A DNA stretch of 44,569 bases from CAXTTV01 sp964247295 (GCA_964247295.1 CAXTTV010000016.1:1-44569); one strand, 5' to 3'; positions 16,001-24,210 are shown, counted from the stretch's first letter. The notes: generated by a model not told the origin, from the sequence alone. Made by a program: numbers and translations.

Positions 16001-16491
16001 GGTACACTTACTCAGCTCAGGCGCTAAGCGCGGCGAAGTTGATACCTGATCAATCAGTAACATTCAACGGCGTCGACTTCATCTGGCCGAATGTGCCAGC
16101 CGGTAGCCCGGATAACTACGACGTTAAAGGTCAAGCAATTCCAATTAACCTGAGCACTCACGCTAAAACGCTGGCGTTCCTGGGTTCCTCGAATAATGGA
16201 CCCTCAACCGCGAAAGATGTGGTTGTCACCTATACAGACGGGAGCACTCAGAAAGTAGACATCAGCTTTGGCGACTGGGCTCAGGCCAACACGATTGCCG
16301 GTAACACCCGCGTCGTGGATATGCCGTATCGCAATGTCAATCGTAATGGACAGGGCTTCAAGCAAAACATGCACGTCTATCTCTTTTATACAGAGGTTAC
16401 CCTACAAGATGGTAAGGATGTGCAGAGTATCATGCTACCGGGAGGAGCGAGCAAAGGAAACGTTCATATCTTCTCGATAGGGAGCAAGTAG
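13084..16491 (+). CDS. Secreted PQQ-like beta-propeller protein with three C-terminal repeat domains
   Basis: 1135 aa with a signal peptide (KKSGSVALLLLSLFMYLSYG, cleaved near SANA). Residues about 55-545 have repeated propeller strands such as VVFAATEHDSVYAFDA and GRIYILDQNN, the PQQ-binding-like repeat pattern. No catalytic dehydrogenase signature is evident. Residues about 575-755, 763-945 and 953-1135 are three copies of one domain: each begins (Y/F)NN(V/A)G, has DGAGYSYSAQAL or similar, then a FTWPNV segment, NYTDGS, and ends near SVTLP..LHVF. The domain occurs at the C-termini of secreted glycoside hydrolases of actinobacteria, so carbohydrate or surface binding is plausible. AAGGAG precedes the ATG. 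It is flanked by terminators and stands alone. Confidence 0.85.
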   Translation: MFAQNPTRPQSMRMMKKSGSVALLLLSLFMYLSYGSTSANADSTSSSQPKRATHFQAAPDNTAMLTFKGNNARTGQNLNETILDTTNVNPNAFGKRVSYPLDGQVYAQPLYLPNVTIAGAAHNVVFAATEHDSVYAFDADQTSAVPNYLWHSSLVPSGASVPTNTDVACRDMEPEIGITSTPVIDPKTGTLYVLSYTKENGNFVYRLHALNIADGSEMPGSPVTVSATVNGSGAGSVNGKITFDPLKERNRVGMLLQNNQIYTAYGSFCDNDPYHGWVISYAYNGSSFQQNAVFNSTPDGTRGGIWAAGGALAGDDNGSIYFSSGNGTFNKSGNHNEVGDAIVKLSPDLKITDYFAPFNQTCLEDVDADLGSGGPMLTPTNNHLFEGGKEGRIYILDQNNLGQNTTLANACNNQNRFDVDKVVQETPPRTVGGIFSTPVYWNGSNGENVFYSSVGHTTVAFKLDSTGKLVLPASSQTARNFGFTGGNPVVSSNGQQPGTGVLWMLDPAGLLRAFDATDLAKELYNSNQNSARDSMGTYVKFSSPTVANGEVFVGTSNSLNVYGQVDGGSANPNASFNNAGSSSDRATALGNLDGAGNSYSYQALIAAGISRNQTLVHNGVKFSWPDALPGAKNNYQAIGQTIPVTSKDGDTTLAFLGSSVNGSTSGNGTLHFDDGSSAPFTLKLTDWWAQKPTNGNQVVASMGYYNNLKGRGNVTVSLFYTDVPLPSGKHLKSVTLPKTTGAQMHIFATGTRGANAAPASNGYNNVGITNETSPDLGNIDGAGYSYSAQALQAAGLNTGDNVFFGSVVFTWPNVTPGYADNYTAHGQTLAVDNSVPNAHRLALIGSATNGPSSGTATINYTDGSTQPFVLGFSDWTLGGGTQPMTYSNRKFASLPYRNGIDGRQNTGNYIFYTDVVTQDGKTVKSVTLPTTVNRGSLHVFGVSTNATAAAPAYNNVGITNDGTKVNADFDGVGYTYSAQALSAAKLIPDQSVTFNGVDFIWPNVPAGSPDNYDVKGQAIPINLSTHAKTLAFLGSSNNGPSTAKDVVVTYTDGSTQKVDISFGDWAQANTIAGNTRVVDMPYRNVNRNGQGFKQNMHVYLFYTEVTLQDGKDVQSIMLPGGASKGNVHIFSIGSK

Positions 16492-16521
16492 CGTTTCAAA
16501 GCGTTTCAAACCCTGATGGGA

Positions 16522-16555
16522 GCCGTGGATACATCTGTATCCACGGCCTTTTTTT
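16522..16555 (+). terminator. Rho-independent terminator of the beta-propeller gene
   Basis: GCCGTGGATACA pairs with TGTATCCACGGC around TC, followed by seven T residues. The T run is on the + strand side only. Confidence 0.93.
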
Positions 16556-16576
16556 GTACTCGCTCTCCTTTACATC

Positions 16577-17380
16577 TCACCGAAAGCGTGTATACCAATC
16601 AACAGCGAAATCGATCAGATCCCGTTGTGGAAGCAACCGGGCATCAGCCGAGCCCACCTTTCCCAGTTGGATTGAGTGCTCCATCTCAAAGGCCGTCCCA
16701 ATCTCTGGAAAAATCCCCGAGTCTATCTCAATATCGTCATACGTTTTCCAGATACGTTTGCCGTCCTCAAAAAGAGCCGAGCCCAACTGAACCGGTTCCC
16801 GAGGGGGTGTCCGATACTCTGCCAGATGGAGCGACGTACAGCTATCGTAGCCAACGCCCAAGAGCAGAATCCAGCCTCCCATCTCATAGATACGAGCCAG
16901 CGGTGAGCTCTCACCCAGACCATACGCAAGCTGGTGGTCTGCGATAATTCTTTGCGCACGCTGACCCCAGGCCGCGAAAGAGACTGTGGGATGATTGCTG
17001 CGAATTATCCCAGGAAAGGTCCGAAATGCCTCTACAATCACCCCCATCCCGCGCGTCGGTGAAATCTGTGGATCAAAGGCCGGTGTCTCCTCGCGAATGG
17101 GCTGCCACCATTCCTGAGGTACTGGCGGATGATTCCAGTTCGCGGGATCAGAATTATTACCTGTCTGAGTCGGCATCACCAGCGTTCCGGCGGGAGTCAG
17201 GACATCCATGAGCGCCTGAACCACCGCCACTGGTCCGCCACAAACCCAGCCAAGAGAACTTAACGAAGAATGGACAATCAGTGTTAACCCAGGCTTAAGT
17301 CCCAGCCGCCTCAGATCCTGCGCGAGACTGGCCCTGGCGCAGAGCCTGGACGAATTCTGAACAATTGAAGCTTCTCCCAT
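16577..17380 (-). CDS. AAC(3)-family acetyltransferase
   Basis: About 267 aa, the whole length of the aminoglycoside N(3)-acetyltransferase family, which transfers acetyl from acetyl-CoA to an amino group. Seen: LTLIVHSSLSSLGWVCGGP (CoA-binding N-terminal strand-loop), GTLVMPTQTGNNSDP, the SNHPTVSFAAWG segment with the conserved His/Ser region, and LLLGVGYDSCTSLHLAE. Chromosomal members often have unknown natural substrates, so resistance is not assured. ATG 17380 is preferred because GAAAGGA lies 11 bases upstream; ATG 17392 touches the ribosome site. It lies 77 bases downstream of radC on the same strand and may be co-transcribed. Confidence 0.88.
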   Translation of the reverse strand: MGEASIVQNSSRLCARASLAQDLRRLGLKPGLTLIVHSSLSSLGWVCGGPVAVVQALMDVLTPAGTLVMPTQTGNNSDPANWNHPPVPQEWWQPIREETPAFDPQISPTRGMGVIVEAFRTFPGIIRSNHPTVSFAAWGQRAQRIIADHQLAYGLGESSPLARIYEMGGWILLLGVGYDSCTSLHLAEYRTPPREPVQLGSALFEDGKRIWKTYDDIEIDSGIFPEIGTAFEMEHSIQLGKVGSADARLLPQRDLIDFAVDWYTRFR

Positions 17381-17457
17381 AATACAAATCATCCTTTCTC
17401 GGACCAGTGACTACAACCATCCGAGCTTTTTTCTGATTGTACCATGGGATCTTCCTC

Positions 17458-18198
17458 TCACCACTTTAAGTGTTCTTTAATGCTCACAAAGCGGTTATCG
17501 CCGATCACCAGATGGTCAATAAGTTCAATGTCTAGTAAGCGACCAGCCTCTACAAGCTGTTTAGTTACCAGGAGATCCTCCTGGGAGGGGGTTGGATCGC
17601 CTGAAGGGTGGTTATGGCAGATCAGCACACCAGGGCAGTTACGGGTCACGGCTGGCCGAAAAATCTCCGAGGCTCTTAAAACTGAACTATTAACCGTCCC
17701 CTTATAGCGATCAATATTATCGACCACCTGATTTTTCGTATCCAGGACGAGAATGCGCAACTGCTCGTGATCCAGATAGGACATATCCAGCATCACTAGA
17801 TTGGCGGCATCCGTAGGTGTACGGATCTGAGGTTTATCGCTGGAACTGGCCTTACCCAGACGGATGCCCAGCTCCAGCGCGGCTTTTAACTGGCAGCTTT
17901 TCGCCTCTCCAAGGCCATACTCATTGCAGAGTTCCGTAAAATCCGCGCGAGCCAGCCCGGTCAGGCCGTGATATTTATTGAGAAGCTTGCTCGCCAGCGT
18001 AATCACATTCTCGCGGCTGGTGCCGGTACGCAGAATGATTGCCAGGAGTTCTGGAGTTGAGAGAGATTGAGCGCCATAGTTGCGGAGGCGCTCGCGAGGG
18101 CGTTCCTCGCTCGCCATCTCATTAATCGTAAAGTGATATCTGGGCGGAGAGACGGGGGATTGGGCCGATAGAGCGGCCTCTTTGGCTTTAAGAGCCAT
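17458..18198 (-). CDS. radC: RadC-family JAB1/MPN-domain protein
   Basis: 246 aa. The N-terminal half has the helix-hairpin-helix-like region (RPRERLRNYGAQSLSTPELL), and the C-terminal half is the MPN metalloprotease-like fold with the JAMM motif HNHPSGDPTPSQED (two His and Asp zinc ligands) preceded by EIFRPAV. Although named for radiation sensitivity, RadC has no firmly established activity. I chose ATG 18198, with GGAAGGG 9 bases upstream; an extra 43 codons of open frame further upstream resemble no RadC. Confidence 0.93.
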   Translation of the reverse strand: MALKAKEAALSAQSPVSPPRYHFTINEMASEERPRERLRNYGAQSLSTPELLAIILRTGTSRENVITLASKLLNKYHGLTGLARADFTELCNEYGLGEAKSCQLKAALELGIRLGKASSSDKPQIRTPTDAANLVMLDMSYLDHEQLRILVLDTKNQVVDNIDRYKGTVNSSVLRASEIFRPAVTRNCPGVLICHNHPSGDPTPSQEDLLVTKQLVEAGRLLDIELIDHLVIGDNRFVSIKEHLKW

Positions 18199-18377
18199 AC
18201 GCAGTTTTCCCTTCCTACCAACCACACCAGGAGGCATGAGCCCCTGGATTACCTGTCGGGAACGGTGAGGTGTTCCCGAACTCCCCTTATACATAGAAAT
18301 ATTACAATCCATCCGATAAAGATGCAATACCTAAAAATAAGGGTTTTTGAGGTGTAGGTTTTTGGGATGCACAGTTT

Positions 18378-18785
18378 CTATTGTGCCTTGGGCAGTTGAA
18401 ACACCGAGACGGAGGTCTGCAGTTGTTCAGCAAGTTTTGCCAGCTCGCTAACTTTACTAGTAATCTCATTTACGTTAGCATCTTTTTGATTCGTCATCTT
18501 AGCGATCCCTTGAGTTGCGTCGGTTACCTGAAGGGCTAGCGATTGAATGGGATGTATAAGCTTTGCCAATTCTTCCGTCGTGTGATTAAATGTATCAATC
18601 AAAACTCCCATTGTATCGGGTGTCACTTCTGATCGGGCTTGAAGGTTGCCATCGCCTACATCGCTCATCTGTTGCATGAATTGTTGAACTTGAACCTGTA
18701 ACATAGCATTAGGGGTGGGTTGTCCTGCACCTGAGTTGGTTGATGTATTTTCTTGCACTGGCTTATCCTTTTTATAGAGGCGCAC
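18378..18785 (-). CDS. Small HAMP/chemoreceptor-like protein
   Basis: 135 aa, soluble, with no transmembrane segment. Residues about 40-75 (VGDGNLQARSEVTPDTMGVL, then IDTFNHTTEEL) match the core of a HAMP or PilJ-type signalling helix. The C-terminus is a helical stretch ending SVSVFQLP, very like the end of PilJ-type chemoreceptors (SVAVFKLP). It lacks any methyl-accepting signalling tip, so it may be a stripped-down receptor, a decoy or a fragment. The GTG start has no obvious ribosome site; the next ATG is 28 codons in. Confidence 0.6.
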   Translation of the reverse strand: MRLYKKDKPVQENTSTNSGAGQPTPNAMLQVQVQQFMQQMSDVGDGNLQARSEVTPDTMGVLIDTFNHTTEELAKLIHPIQSLALQVTDATQGIAKMTNQKDANVNEITSKVSELAKLAEQLQTSVSVFQLPKAQ

Positions 18786-19057
18786 TACGAGAAATATATT
18801 GATAATTCATATAATACACTATTCTTTTGTGGAATTCAACCGAAAAACATTGAATTGGTATCGTTCACCTGTTTGCATGTTGTGGCGGAAAGGATGAAGA
18901 ATAGTGAGGTCTGGTAGAACGGGCTGTCTGCGGCTCTGATGGGAGATAGCAAAGCTGTTTCTGGTCAGAGATCGGTGGTCGAATGGGGTAGGAAGGCCCA
19001 TGGAGCGCAGGACACGTGCTGCAAATGGCGCGTCGCCTTACACTGGTCGATCGAACT

Positions 19058-19095
19058 AGATGGTTGGCGTGTGCAAAGTGCTGCGCCAACCATCT
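19058..19095. repeat. Perfect 12-bp inverted repeat in the 18786-19114 gap
   Basis: AGATGGTTGGCG and CGCCAACCATCT, 14-base loop, 20 bases past the stop of the secreted-protein gene on the minus strand. No T run follows on either strand, so it may stabilise mRNA ends more than terminate. The rest of the 329-base gap shows no gene. Confidence 0.5.
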
Positions 19096-19114
19096 GGCTT
19101 CTATGAGAACGTTC

Positions 19115-20242
19115 TTAGATGGTGGTGTTGCCGGTTAAAATCAGGCTGTCGCCAGCCGCACAAGGAATGTGACTATTGGTGCCCATAGCGGCCTGGGTGA
19201 CGGTAAATTTTCCGCCCATGGCGTTGTTGAGCATGCCATTGAGGGTCTTCTCCATCTGCTGATTATAGGTGTTGTATGGGAATTTAAAGACGGCCAGGAT
19301 GGTCATGGTGGTGTTTGTAACTTTGACGGCAAGATTCCCGTTTTCAGCGGTTGGCTTCAGGGTGGAGGTGGCGGTTCCTAGTTTGACTACTCCTAGATAA
19401 ACGCCGGCCTGAACACTGAGGTTTCCATTTCCATCTGGTGTCAATGTAATGTTTTTGGCGATCAGGGAGTTGTTGACTGGCAGGCGGTCGATGCTGTTTC
19501 CCAGTTGAGCTAAAGAGGAGGCTGGTAGCTCTACATAAGCATCTACTTTATTTTCTGCTGGGACCTGATAGCTCAGAGGGCTGTAGGTTGCGAGCCCACC
19601 CACGTTAGTTTGGGCATTAGCGGTCTGAGCGTTAGCGGTTCCCAGGCTGAGCGGCATTTGCATGTTGATAGACAGCCCACTATCGCCGCAGCCGGGAGTC
19701 GCTTGCACTCCCTTGAGGCTTCCAAATGGGAGCTTCATTGTTGTCAAAGGGCCGGTGACCAGGGCAGGGCTCTGATCCAGTTGCGCGGCTTTGACCCCGA
19801 TTGTGGAGGTATCCTGCATTCCAAACTGAACAAGCATATTCGAGGTGGTTGGTTTGGGATCACCTGGATAAAGGCTCAGCTTGACACCGGTGGATAGGCC
19901 TTTCTCCTGTGGTTCCAGACTGGTGAGCTCCGCTGAAGGTTGAATGAGCGTATTCGCCATTTTTTGGGCCCAGTCCCGGTTCTCCGCTGGTAGCGATCCC
20001 AGCAGGTGATTCATTGCTCCATCCACAGATTTAGGCACCTGCTGATCAATATTCTGCTGAAAAATTGGCTTGAGAGTAGTTGTTGGGAGATAGATTGTGG
20101 CTGGAACTGGCGTGGTTGCCTGTCTTAGCTCGACTCGATTGGAGGCAGCCGAAGCCGGATAGACAACGCTGCCCAATAGAACTGCTACCAGGAGTACCAG
20201 GAGCCCTGATGAGAGCCCGATCCGAGAAAGGTAACGTTTCAT
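19115..20242 (-). CDS. Secreted LmeA/DUF2993-like lipid-binding candidate
   Basis: 375 aa with a signal peptide (residues about 10-33, GLLVLLVAVLLGSVVYPASA). The mature part has alternating beta-rich and amphipathic segments, e.g. KNITLTPDGNGNLSVQAGVY and TMTILAVFKFPYNTYNQQME, followed by a helix LNGMLNNAMGGKFTVTQAAM. This late helix-strand arrangement (MEKTLNGMLNNAM...KFTVTQA) parallels the C-terminal domain of the MFS protein just upstream (MEVALNQMLLQSM...GAKILSVHTSD), and both end with a Cys-containing strand (CAAGDSLILTG / CGKGTEMLTIT). I therefore treat it as an extra copy of the same domain fold, perhaps duplicated. The gene starts 11 bases after the MFS stop, so it is in the same operon. 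Confidence 0.6.
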   Translation of the reverse strand: MKRYLSRIGLSSGLLVLLVAVLLGSVVYPASAASNRVELRQATTPVPATIYLPTTTLKPIFQQNIDQQVPKSVDGAMNHLLGSLPAENRDWAQKMANTLIQPSAELTSLEPQEKGLSTGVKLSLYPGDPKPTTSNMLVQFGMQDTSTIGVKAAQLDQSPALVTGPLTTMKLPFGSLKGVQATPGCGDSGLSINMQMPLSLGTANAQTANAQTNVGGLATYSPLSYQVPAENKVDAYVELPASSLAQLGNSIDRLPVNNSLIAKNITLTPDGNGNLSVQAGVYLGVVKLGTATSTLKPTAENGNLAVKVTNTTMTILAVFKFPYNTYNQQMEKTLNGMLNNAMGGKFTVTQAAMGTNSHIPCAAGDSLILTGNTTI

Positions 20243-20253
20243 GATTGTCCCCT

Positions 20254-22881
20254 TTACTTTTGTGGTAGCAGTTTGTTGAGATCGAGTGGACCCTTAAAGC
20301 AGAGCTGAAGTGGCTTTGTATCATTGCTGACTACCTGCGCCGCCGATTTTAATGTAATTGTTAACATCTCTGTCCCCTTGCCACATTGTACTGCATCACT
20401 CGTATGGACCGAAAGAATTTTTGCGCCCTTAAGCTGGTTGTGGAGCGCTGGCATCATACTCTGGAGCAGCATCTGATTCAGAGCGACCTCCATATTTGTA
20501 GCGGCCTGAGGACCGGCGTCCTGCCCATCGCGTAGCAGACGGTAGACATGTAGATGAATATTCTGCTGATTATCCAGGCTCATCGTGCTGTCCATCTCAA
20601 CTGGCATCACACGATGAATACCACTGGTATCAATATGTAGGTTCAAGCCCAGATTTAAGCCATCGTGCGGAGCTGACGAGACCGAAAGATCCGTCAGGGC
20701 ATCGGATTGCAGGTGCAACTGTGAGACAAACAACGAGGTCAGGGCGGTGTTATCCAATGAGAGCTGAACCTGATTTGTCCCAGCCCCGGTTTTCCCATTG
20801 CCAGAAGTGATTGTGGTGGCCTGGTCGCCTACTACGTCTCCATCACCTTCATCGCTGTCTGGGGTTAGATAAAGTAGAAGGCCAGCAGCCACTACAAGTA
20901 GAGCCACTATCCCACCGGCCACCGCGAAAACGCGTTTCCTGGTCCAGTGCCATTTCTTCATAGACCTGGTTGGCATATCGGCTACATGTGTGCCAGCGAT
21001 CATACCATTGGGAGCGACCGCCGCATTCTCTGTGGCATGGATGATTATGGGCTCTACCGGTTCTGGCTCCAGTTCGGCCACCGTTTTCCCATTGCCCCAG
21101 AGGAAGATGGCCGGGGCAAGCGCGATCAAGCAGAGAACCATCGATAGAAAAAAGACGGAGCAATAGACAGTATGGGCTGAGAGCACCAGATGGTGGGCGT
21201 ATCCCTGGGACCACTGCGAGAACTGGCTTGCCGAAGCCCCCATTGGGAGCATTGGATAGGTCGCCGCCAACTGCTTAAAGTAGGCCAGAGCCCACGATGT
21301 CAGCGCGGCCAATCCCAGCATCATACCGACCATGCGCAACGCCGTCACTACCGCCGAACTCATTCCCGCCTGCGTGGCGCGGACCGCGTTGATTGCCGTC
21401 GTCGAAATGGGGGAGATCACCAGACCAAAACCCATGCCGGCGGTCATTGTACTGATGGTAATCTGCGTCCAGCCGACATTGACGGGCCAGCGACTCATGA
21501 GATAAAAGCCTGCCGCTGTGAACAACAGACCGAGAATCGCCGTGAAGCGGCAAGTGATCCTTCCACAGAGCCAGCCGCCCAGAATGGCCCCGATCGGGAT
21601 TATCACGGTCATGCGTAGCAAGGCCAGACCGCTATCCAACACTGAGCCCTGGATTACCGTATCCATAAAGATCGGGATATCGGCCAGCGCGATAATCAGG
21701 GCAGCACCGATCAGCAGGCTGACAAGTGAAGTGGCGCTAAAGGGGAAGCGTTTGAAAAGTCGCATATCCACGACCGGCCAGCGCACCTTGCGCTCAATAA
21801 ACACAAAGCCCGCTAAAAATAGCAGGGCCAGACCCAGCGCCAGGGGATTATTCTGAGGGGCCGCACCCTTCGCCGTGACACCCAGATCTGTTCCCTGTTG
21901 AGCAAGGCCTAGGCTCAAGCAGGTCAGAGCCAGACCCAGCAGCAGGGCCCCAAACCAGTCGATTTTTTCATGCAGGCGGTTGCCCTTTGGCACACAGAAC
22001 CAGGCTCCGATCGCCAGGGCAATTACCAGAGGAATATTCAGATAAAAGATATACTGCCAGCCCAGCCGCTCAACAATTATCGCCCCATAGAGTGGTCCGA
22101 GCGCGCCACCGGCCTCGGTCATCGCCCCGATGATTCCCAGTGCCAGACCACGCCGGGACTCGCCATAGAAATCCCCCGCGATCGCCATCGCCACAGGAAC
22201 CACCGCGCCACCGCCGATCGCCTGGAAGAGGCGGGCCGCGATCAACCAGACCAGACCGGGCGAGGATGCGTCGATCCCCAGGGCCGAGAGAAAGGACGGG
22301 TTCCACTTCTCCCCGAGCATAGGCGCGATCGCGCAGAGCAACGAGCCCGCACCAAAGATTCCGAAGCAGAGCAACAGAATGCGGCGGCGGCCATACATAT
22401 CGGAGACACGACCCATCAGGGGCATAACCACAATAAAGCCCAGTAGATACGCGCTGACAATCCAGGCCGCGTGATCCAGTTGTGTGATCGGTACCTGGAG
22501 ATCTTTAATCATGCTGGAGAGGGCCGTCACCACCACCGTCTGATCCAGAGCGGTAATAAACACCCCGATACAAGCGATCGTGAGAGCCGCCAGCGCCTGT
22601 CGTTTCTGTGATGTATCCTGATTGGTAGGTGTCGTCAGCTTTTTAAAAGGTTGTGAGATCTTTTTTCTCGACTGAGAAGGCTGCTCAGGCGTTGTGGGCA
22701 GCGCAGGCTCGATCTCAGGCGGCGGGTCCAGAGGGATCGTCTGCTTTGGAGATCGCCCTGGTGGACCAGGAGCGGAGTCGGGATCTGGACTTTTCGCCTG
22801 TTGAGCACCCTGAAGCTGATTCTCCAGTGCGCGTTTACGCAGGCTGGCGGAAGTCTCTTTATCGTCTTCTAACGTATACAT
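20254..22881 (-). CDS. MFS (DHA2/P55-like) transporter fused to an extracytoplasmic domain
   Basis: 875 aa. Residues 1-95 are a Pro-rich, charged cytoplasmic tail. Residues about 95-610 form a 14-helix DHA2 drug:H+ antiporter module with TALDQTVVVTALS (helix 1), the GRVSDMYGRRR loop (motif A) and GAMTEAGGALGPLYGAII (motif C). After a linker, one more helix (about 649-672, FAVAGGIVALLVVAAGLLLY) leads to a ~190-residue exported domain resembling the LmeA/DUF2993 lipid-binding type. DHA2 proteins normally end near 500 aa. A lipoprotein gene of the LppX/LprG family lies upstream and a related secreted protein downstream, so a lipid or glycolipid substrate is more likely than a drug. GAGGGAGAAG precedes the ATG. 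Confidence 0.88.
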   Translation of the reverse strand: MYTLEDDKETSASLRKRALENQLQGAQQAKSPDPDSAPGPPGRSPKQTIPLDPPPEIEPALPTTPEQPSQSRKKISQPFKKLTTPTNQDTSQKRQALAALTIACIGVFITALDQTVVVTALSSMIKDLQVPITQLDHAAWIVSAYLLGFIVVMPLMGRVSDMYGRRRILLLCFGIFGAGSLLCAIAPMLGEKWNPSFLSALGIDASSPGLVWLIAARLFQAIGGGAVVPVAMAIAGDFYGESRRGLALGIIGAMTEAGGALGPLYGAIIVERLGWQYIFYLNIPLVIALAIGAWFCVPKGNRLHEKIDWFGALLLGLALTCLSLGLAQQGTDLGVTAKGAAPQNNPLALGLALLFLAGFVFIERKVRWPVVDMRLFKRFPFSATSLVSLLIGAALIIALADIPIFMDTVIQGSVLDSGLALLRMTVIIPIGAILGGWLCGRITCRFTAILGLLFTAAGFYLMSRWPVNVGWTQITISTMTAGMGFGLVISPISTTAINAVRATQAGMSSAVVTALRMVGMMLGLAALTSWALAYFKQLAATYPMLPMGASASQFSQWSQGYAHHLVLSAHTVYCSVFFLSMVLCLIALAPAIFLWGNGKTVAELEPEPVEPIIIHATENAAVAPNGMIAGTHVADMPTRSMKKWHWTRKRVFAVAGGIVALLVVAAGLLLYLTPDSDEGDGDVVGDQATTITSGNGKTGAGTNQVQLSLDNTALTSLFVSQLHLQSDALTDLSVSSAPHDGLNLGLNLHIDTSGIHRVMPVEMDSTMSLDNQQNIHLHVYRLLRDGQDAGPQAATNMEVALNQMLLQSMMPALHNQLKGAKILSVHTSDAVQCGKGTEMLTITLKSAAQVVSNDTKPLQLCFKGPLDLNKLLPQK

Positions 22882-23027
22882 CTTCTCCCTCTACAGAAGA
22901 TAGGGCGGCCATGGGAATAGCTTGTCTTTTTTATTTTAAGCTATGGCAGCCTATTTGACCAGATGCGCAACCGCTCCAGTAGAGTAAATTATTCATAGTG
23001 AAAAATTGATAAGAGCATGTAACAGAG

Positions 23028-23768
23028 TCAGACCTGTGGGATAGTGATTGTAATGTTCTCGTTATAGTTGGACAACATGAAATCGCGCGCAGTTTGAGAC
23101 GTATCGCCAGCGGCAGCCTGACCGGTCACCTTCACTTGATAGGGCAAAGAATCAGCCTTGCCAACGCAGACATTTGTTTTCAGCATCGTCCCGGCTGGCA
23201 CCCCGCCGCCCGTAAAGAATGCGATCTGCTTCGCATCCAGATCCCCTGTTATCAGCCAGCAGGACTTCCCATTCACCTTCGCGCTCGTGGGATCGCTCAC
23301 GTGCTGCAACTTCTTAATGAGAGAGATAATCCCGGTATCGGGATTGGTCAGTGAGCGGGGATCAAGCACCCCATTAATGGGTCGCCATTGCCCGGTCACA
23401 GGATCAGTAATAAACTGATTTGTACCCACACTAATCAGATTCACACTCACACTCTGGCCCGACATCACCACCGAAGCCTGAGTCTTGATTTTATCAGGCA
23501 TCACCACATCACCATTGGCATTATGGATCTGAATCTGCCCGTTTGTCGGATCGCCCGGATTATCAACCTGCATGGTCACATGGAAAGCCTTGACCATGCG
23601 GAATTTCGCATCAAGAGATGAGAGCAGTTTGCTACTGGTTGGTTTAGGGTATTTATTTGTCTTTGTTGAATGACGTTGCCAGGGGAGCGAGCAACCCGAG
23701 AGGAGCAGGAGACAGCAGAATAAAATACAGAGAGAAGGAACAATTTTTGTGCGAAGAGAAAGCCCCAT
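23028..23768 (-). CDS. LppX/LprG-like lipoprotein
   Basis: 246 aa with a lipoprotein signal peptide (FCCLLLLSGC, lipid-modified Cys26). The mature part follows the LppX_LprAFG layout: an early helix (SSKLLSSLDAKFRMVKAFHV) then antiparallel strands such as GQIQIHNANGDVVMPDKIK and SVVMSGQSVSVNLISVGTNQ, and a central YITD-like stretch before the Trp (FITDPVTGQWRPI). In mycobacteria LprG binds triacylated glycolipids and hands them to the MFS protein P55; here too the gene precedes an MFS gene. ATG 23768 is chosen because GGAGG sits five bases upstream; TTG 23780 overlaps it. Confidence 0.8.
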   Translation of the reverse strand: MGLSLRTKIVPSLCILFCCLLLLSGCSLPWQRHSTKTNKYPKPTSSKLLSSLDAKFRMVKAFHVTMQVDNPGDPTNGQIQIHNANGDVVMPDKIKTQASVVMSGQSVSVNLISVGTNQFITDPVTGQWRPINGVLDPRSLTNPDTGIISLIKKLQHVSDPTSAKVNGKSCWLITGDLDAKQIAFFTGGGVPAGTMLKTNVCVGKADSLPYQVKVTGQAAAGDTSQTARDFMLSNYNENITITIPQV

Positions 23769-23982
23769 AAAAGCCTCCAAAGCTAGATAATGAAGAAACC
23801 CGTATTGTCAAAATCAACGAGACTTTGTAAGAGGTTTAGGGCGAAGTAGTACTTGTGGTACATCATGACATGATATGTTTAACAATTAATTATAGTTGGT
23901 GATGGCTACCCCTTGTGCAATTCAACAAATCAGTTATATTGTAACCTTTTCAGTTATATAAGTATAGATAGATGAAATTTTA

Positions 23983-23999
23983 CGTCTCTGTTGGAAAAA
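23983..23999. repeat. Solitary MITE-end-like sequence
   Basis: CGTCTCTGTTGGAAAAAG closely matches the left terminal repeat of MITE copy A (CGTCTCTGTTGGGAAAA), but no second end or core follows within reach. The 440-base gap 23769-24210 otherwise holds the hairpin at 24038 and no gene. Confidence 0.45.
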
Positions 24000-24037
24000 G
24001 GAAACGAGGTGCCTGGATAGAAGGGGACTCGCATGAG

Positions 24038-24115
24038 GTAGATCGGGGTCACGTGTGGACCCGTGGGAACGGGAAGCTCTCCCGTCACAATCGCCACACA
24101 CGTGGTTCGATCTAC
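24038..24115. repeat. CACGTG repeat, copy 2, as a long hairpin
   Basis: GTAGATCGGGGTCACGTGTG (24038-24057) and the segment ending CACGTGGTTCGATCTAC (to 24115) are complementary over about 20 bases with a few mismatches. The loop carries CGTGGGAACGGG and CCCGT, which can form an inner stem. It shares a 20-base identity with 9424-9443 and has a relative at 33175. Confidence 0.6.
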
Positions 24116-24210
24116 GGACGATGGTGAGGTGTGAGAATACCCTTCCTTACGAAGATGGCGTCTTCGATCCAACCTTATCGGTCCATGGACCTTCAGTGAA
24201 TGAACCACCA

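Noticed and set aside
19058..19095. Rho-independent terminator for the lipid-export operon
   Set aside because: The stem is perfect but no T run follows on either strand; kept only as an inverted repeat.
21190..21618. 142-codon + strand frame over the MFS gene
   Set aside because: Antisense shadow of a well-defined transporter.
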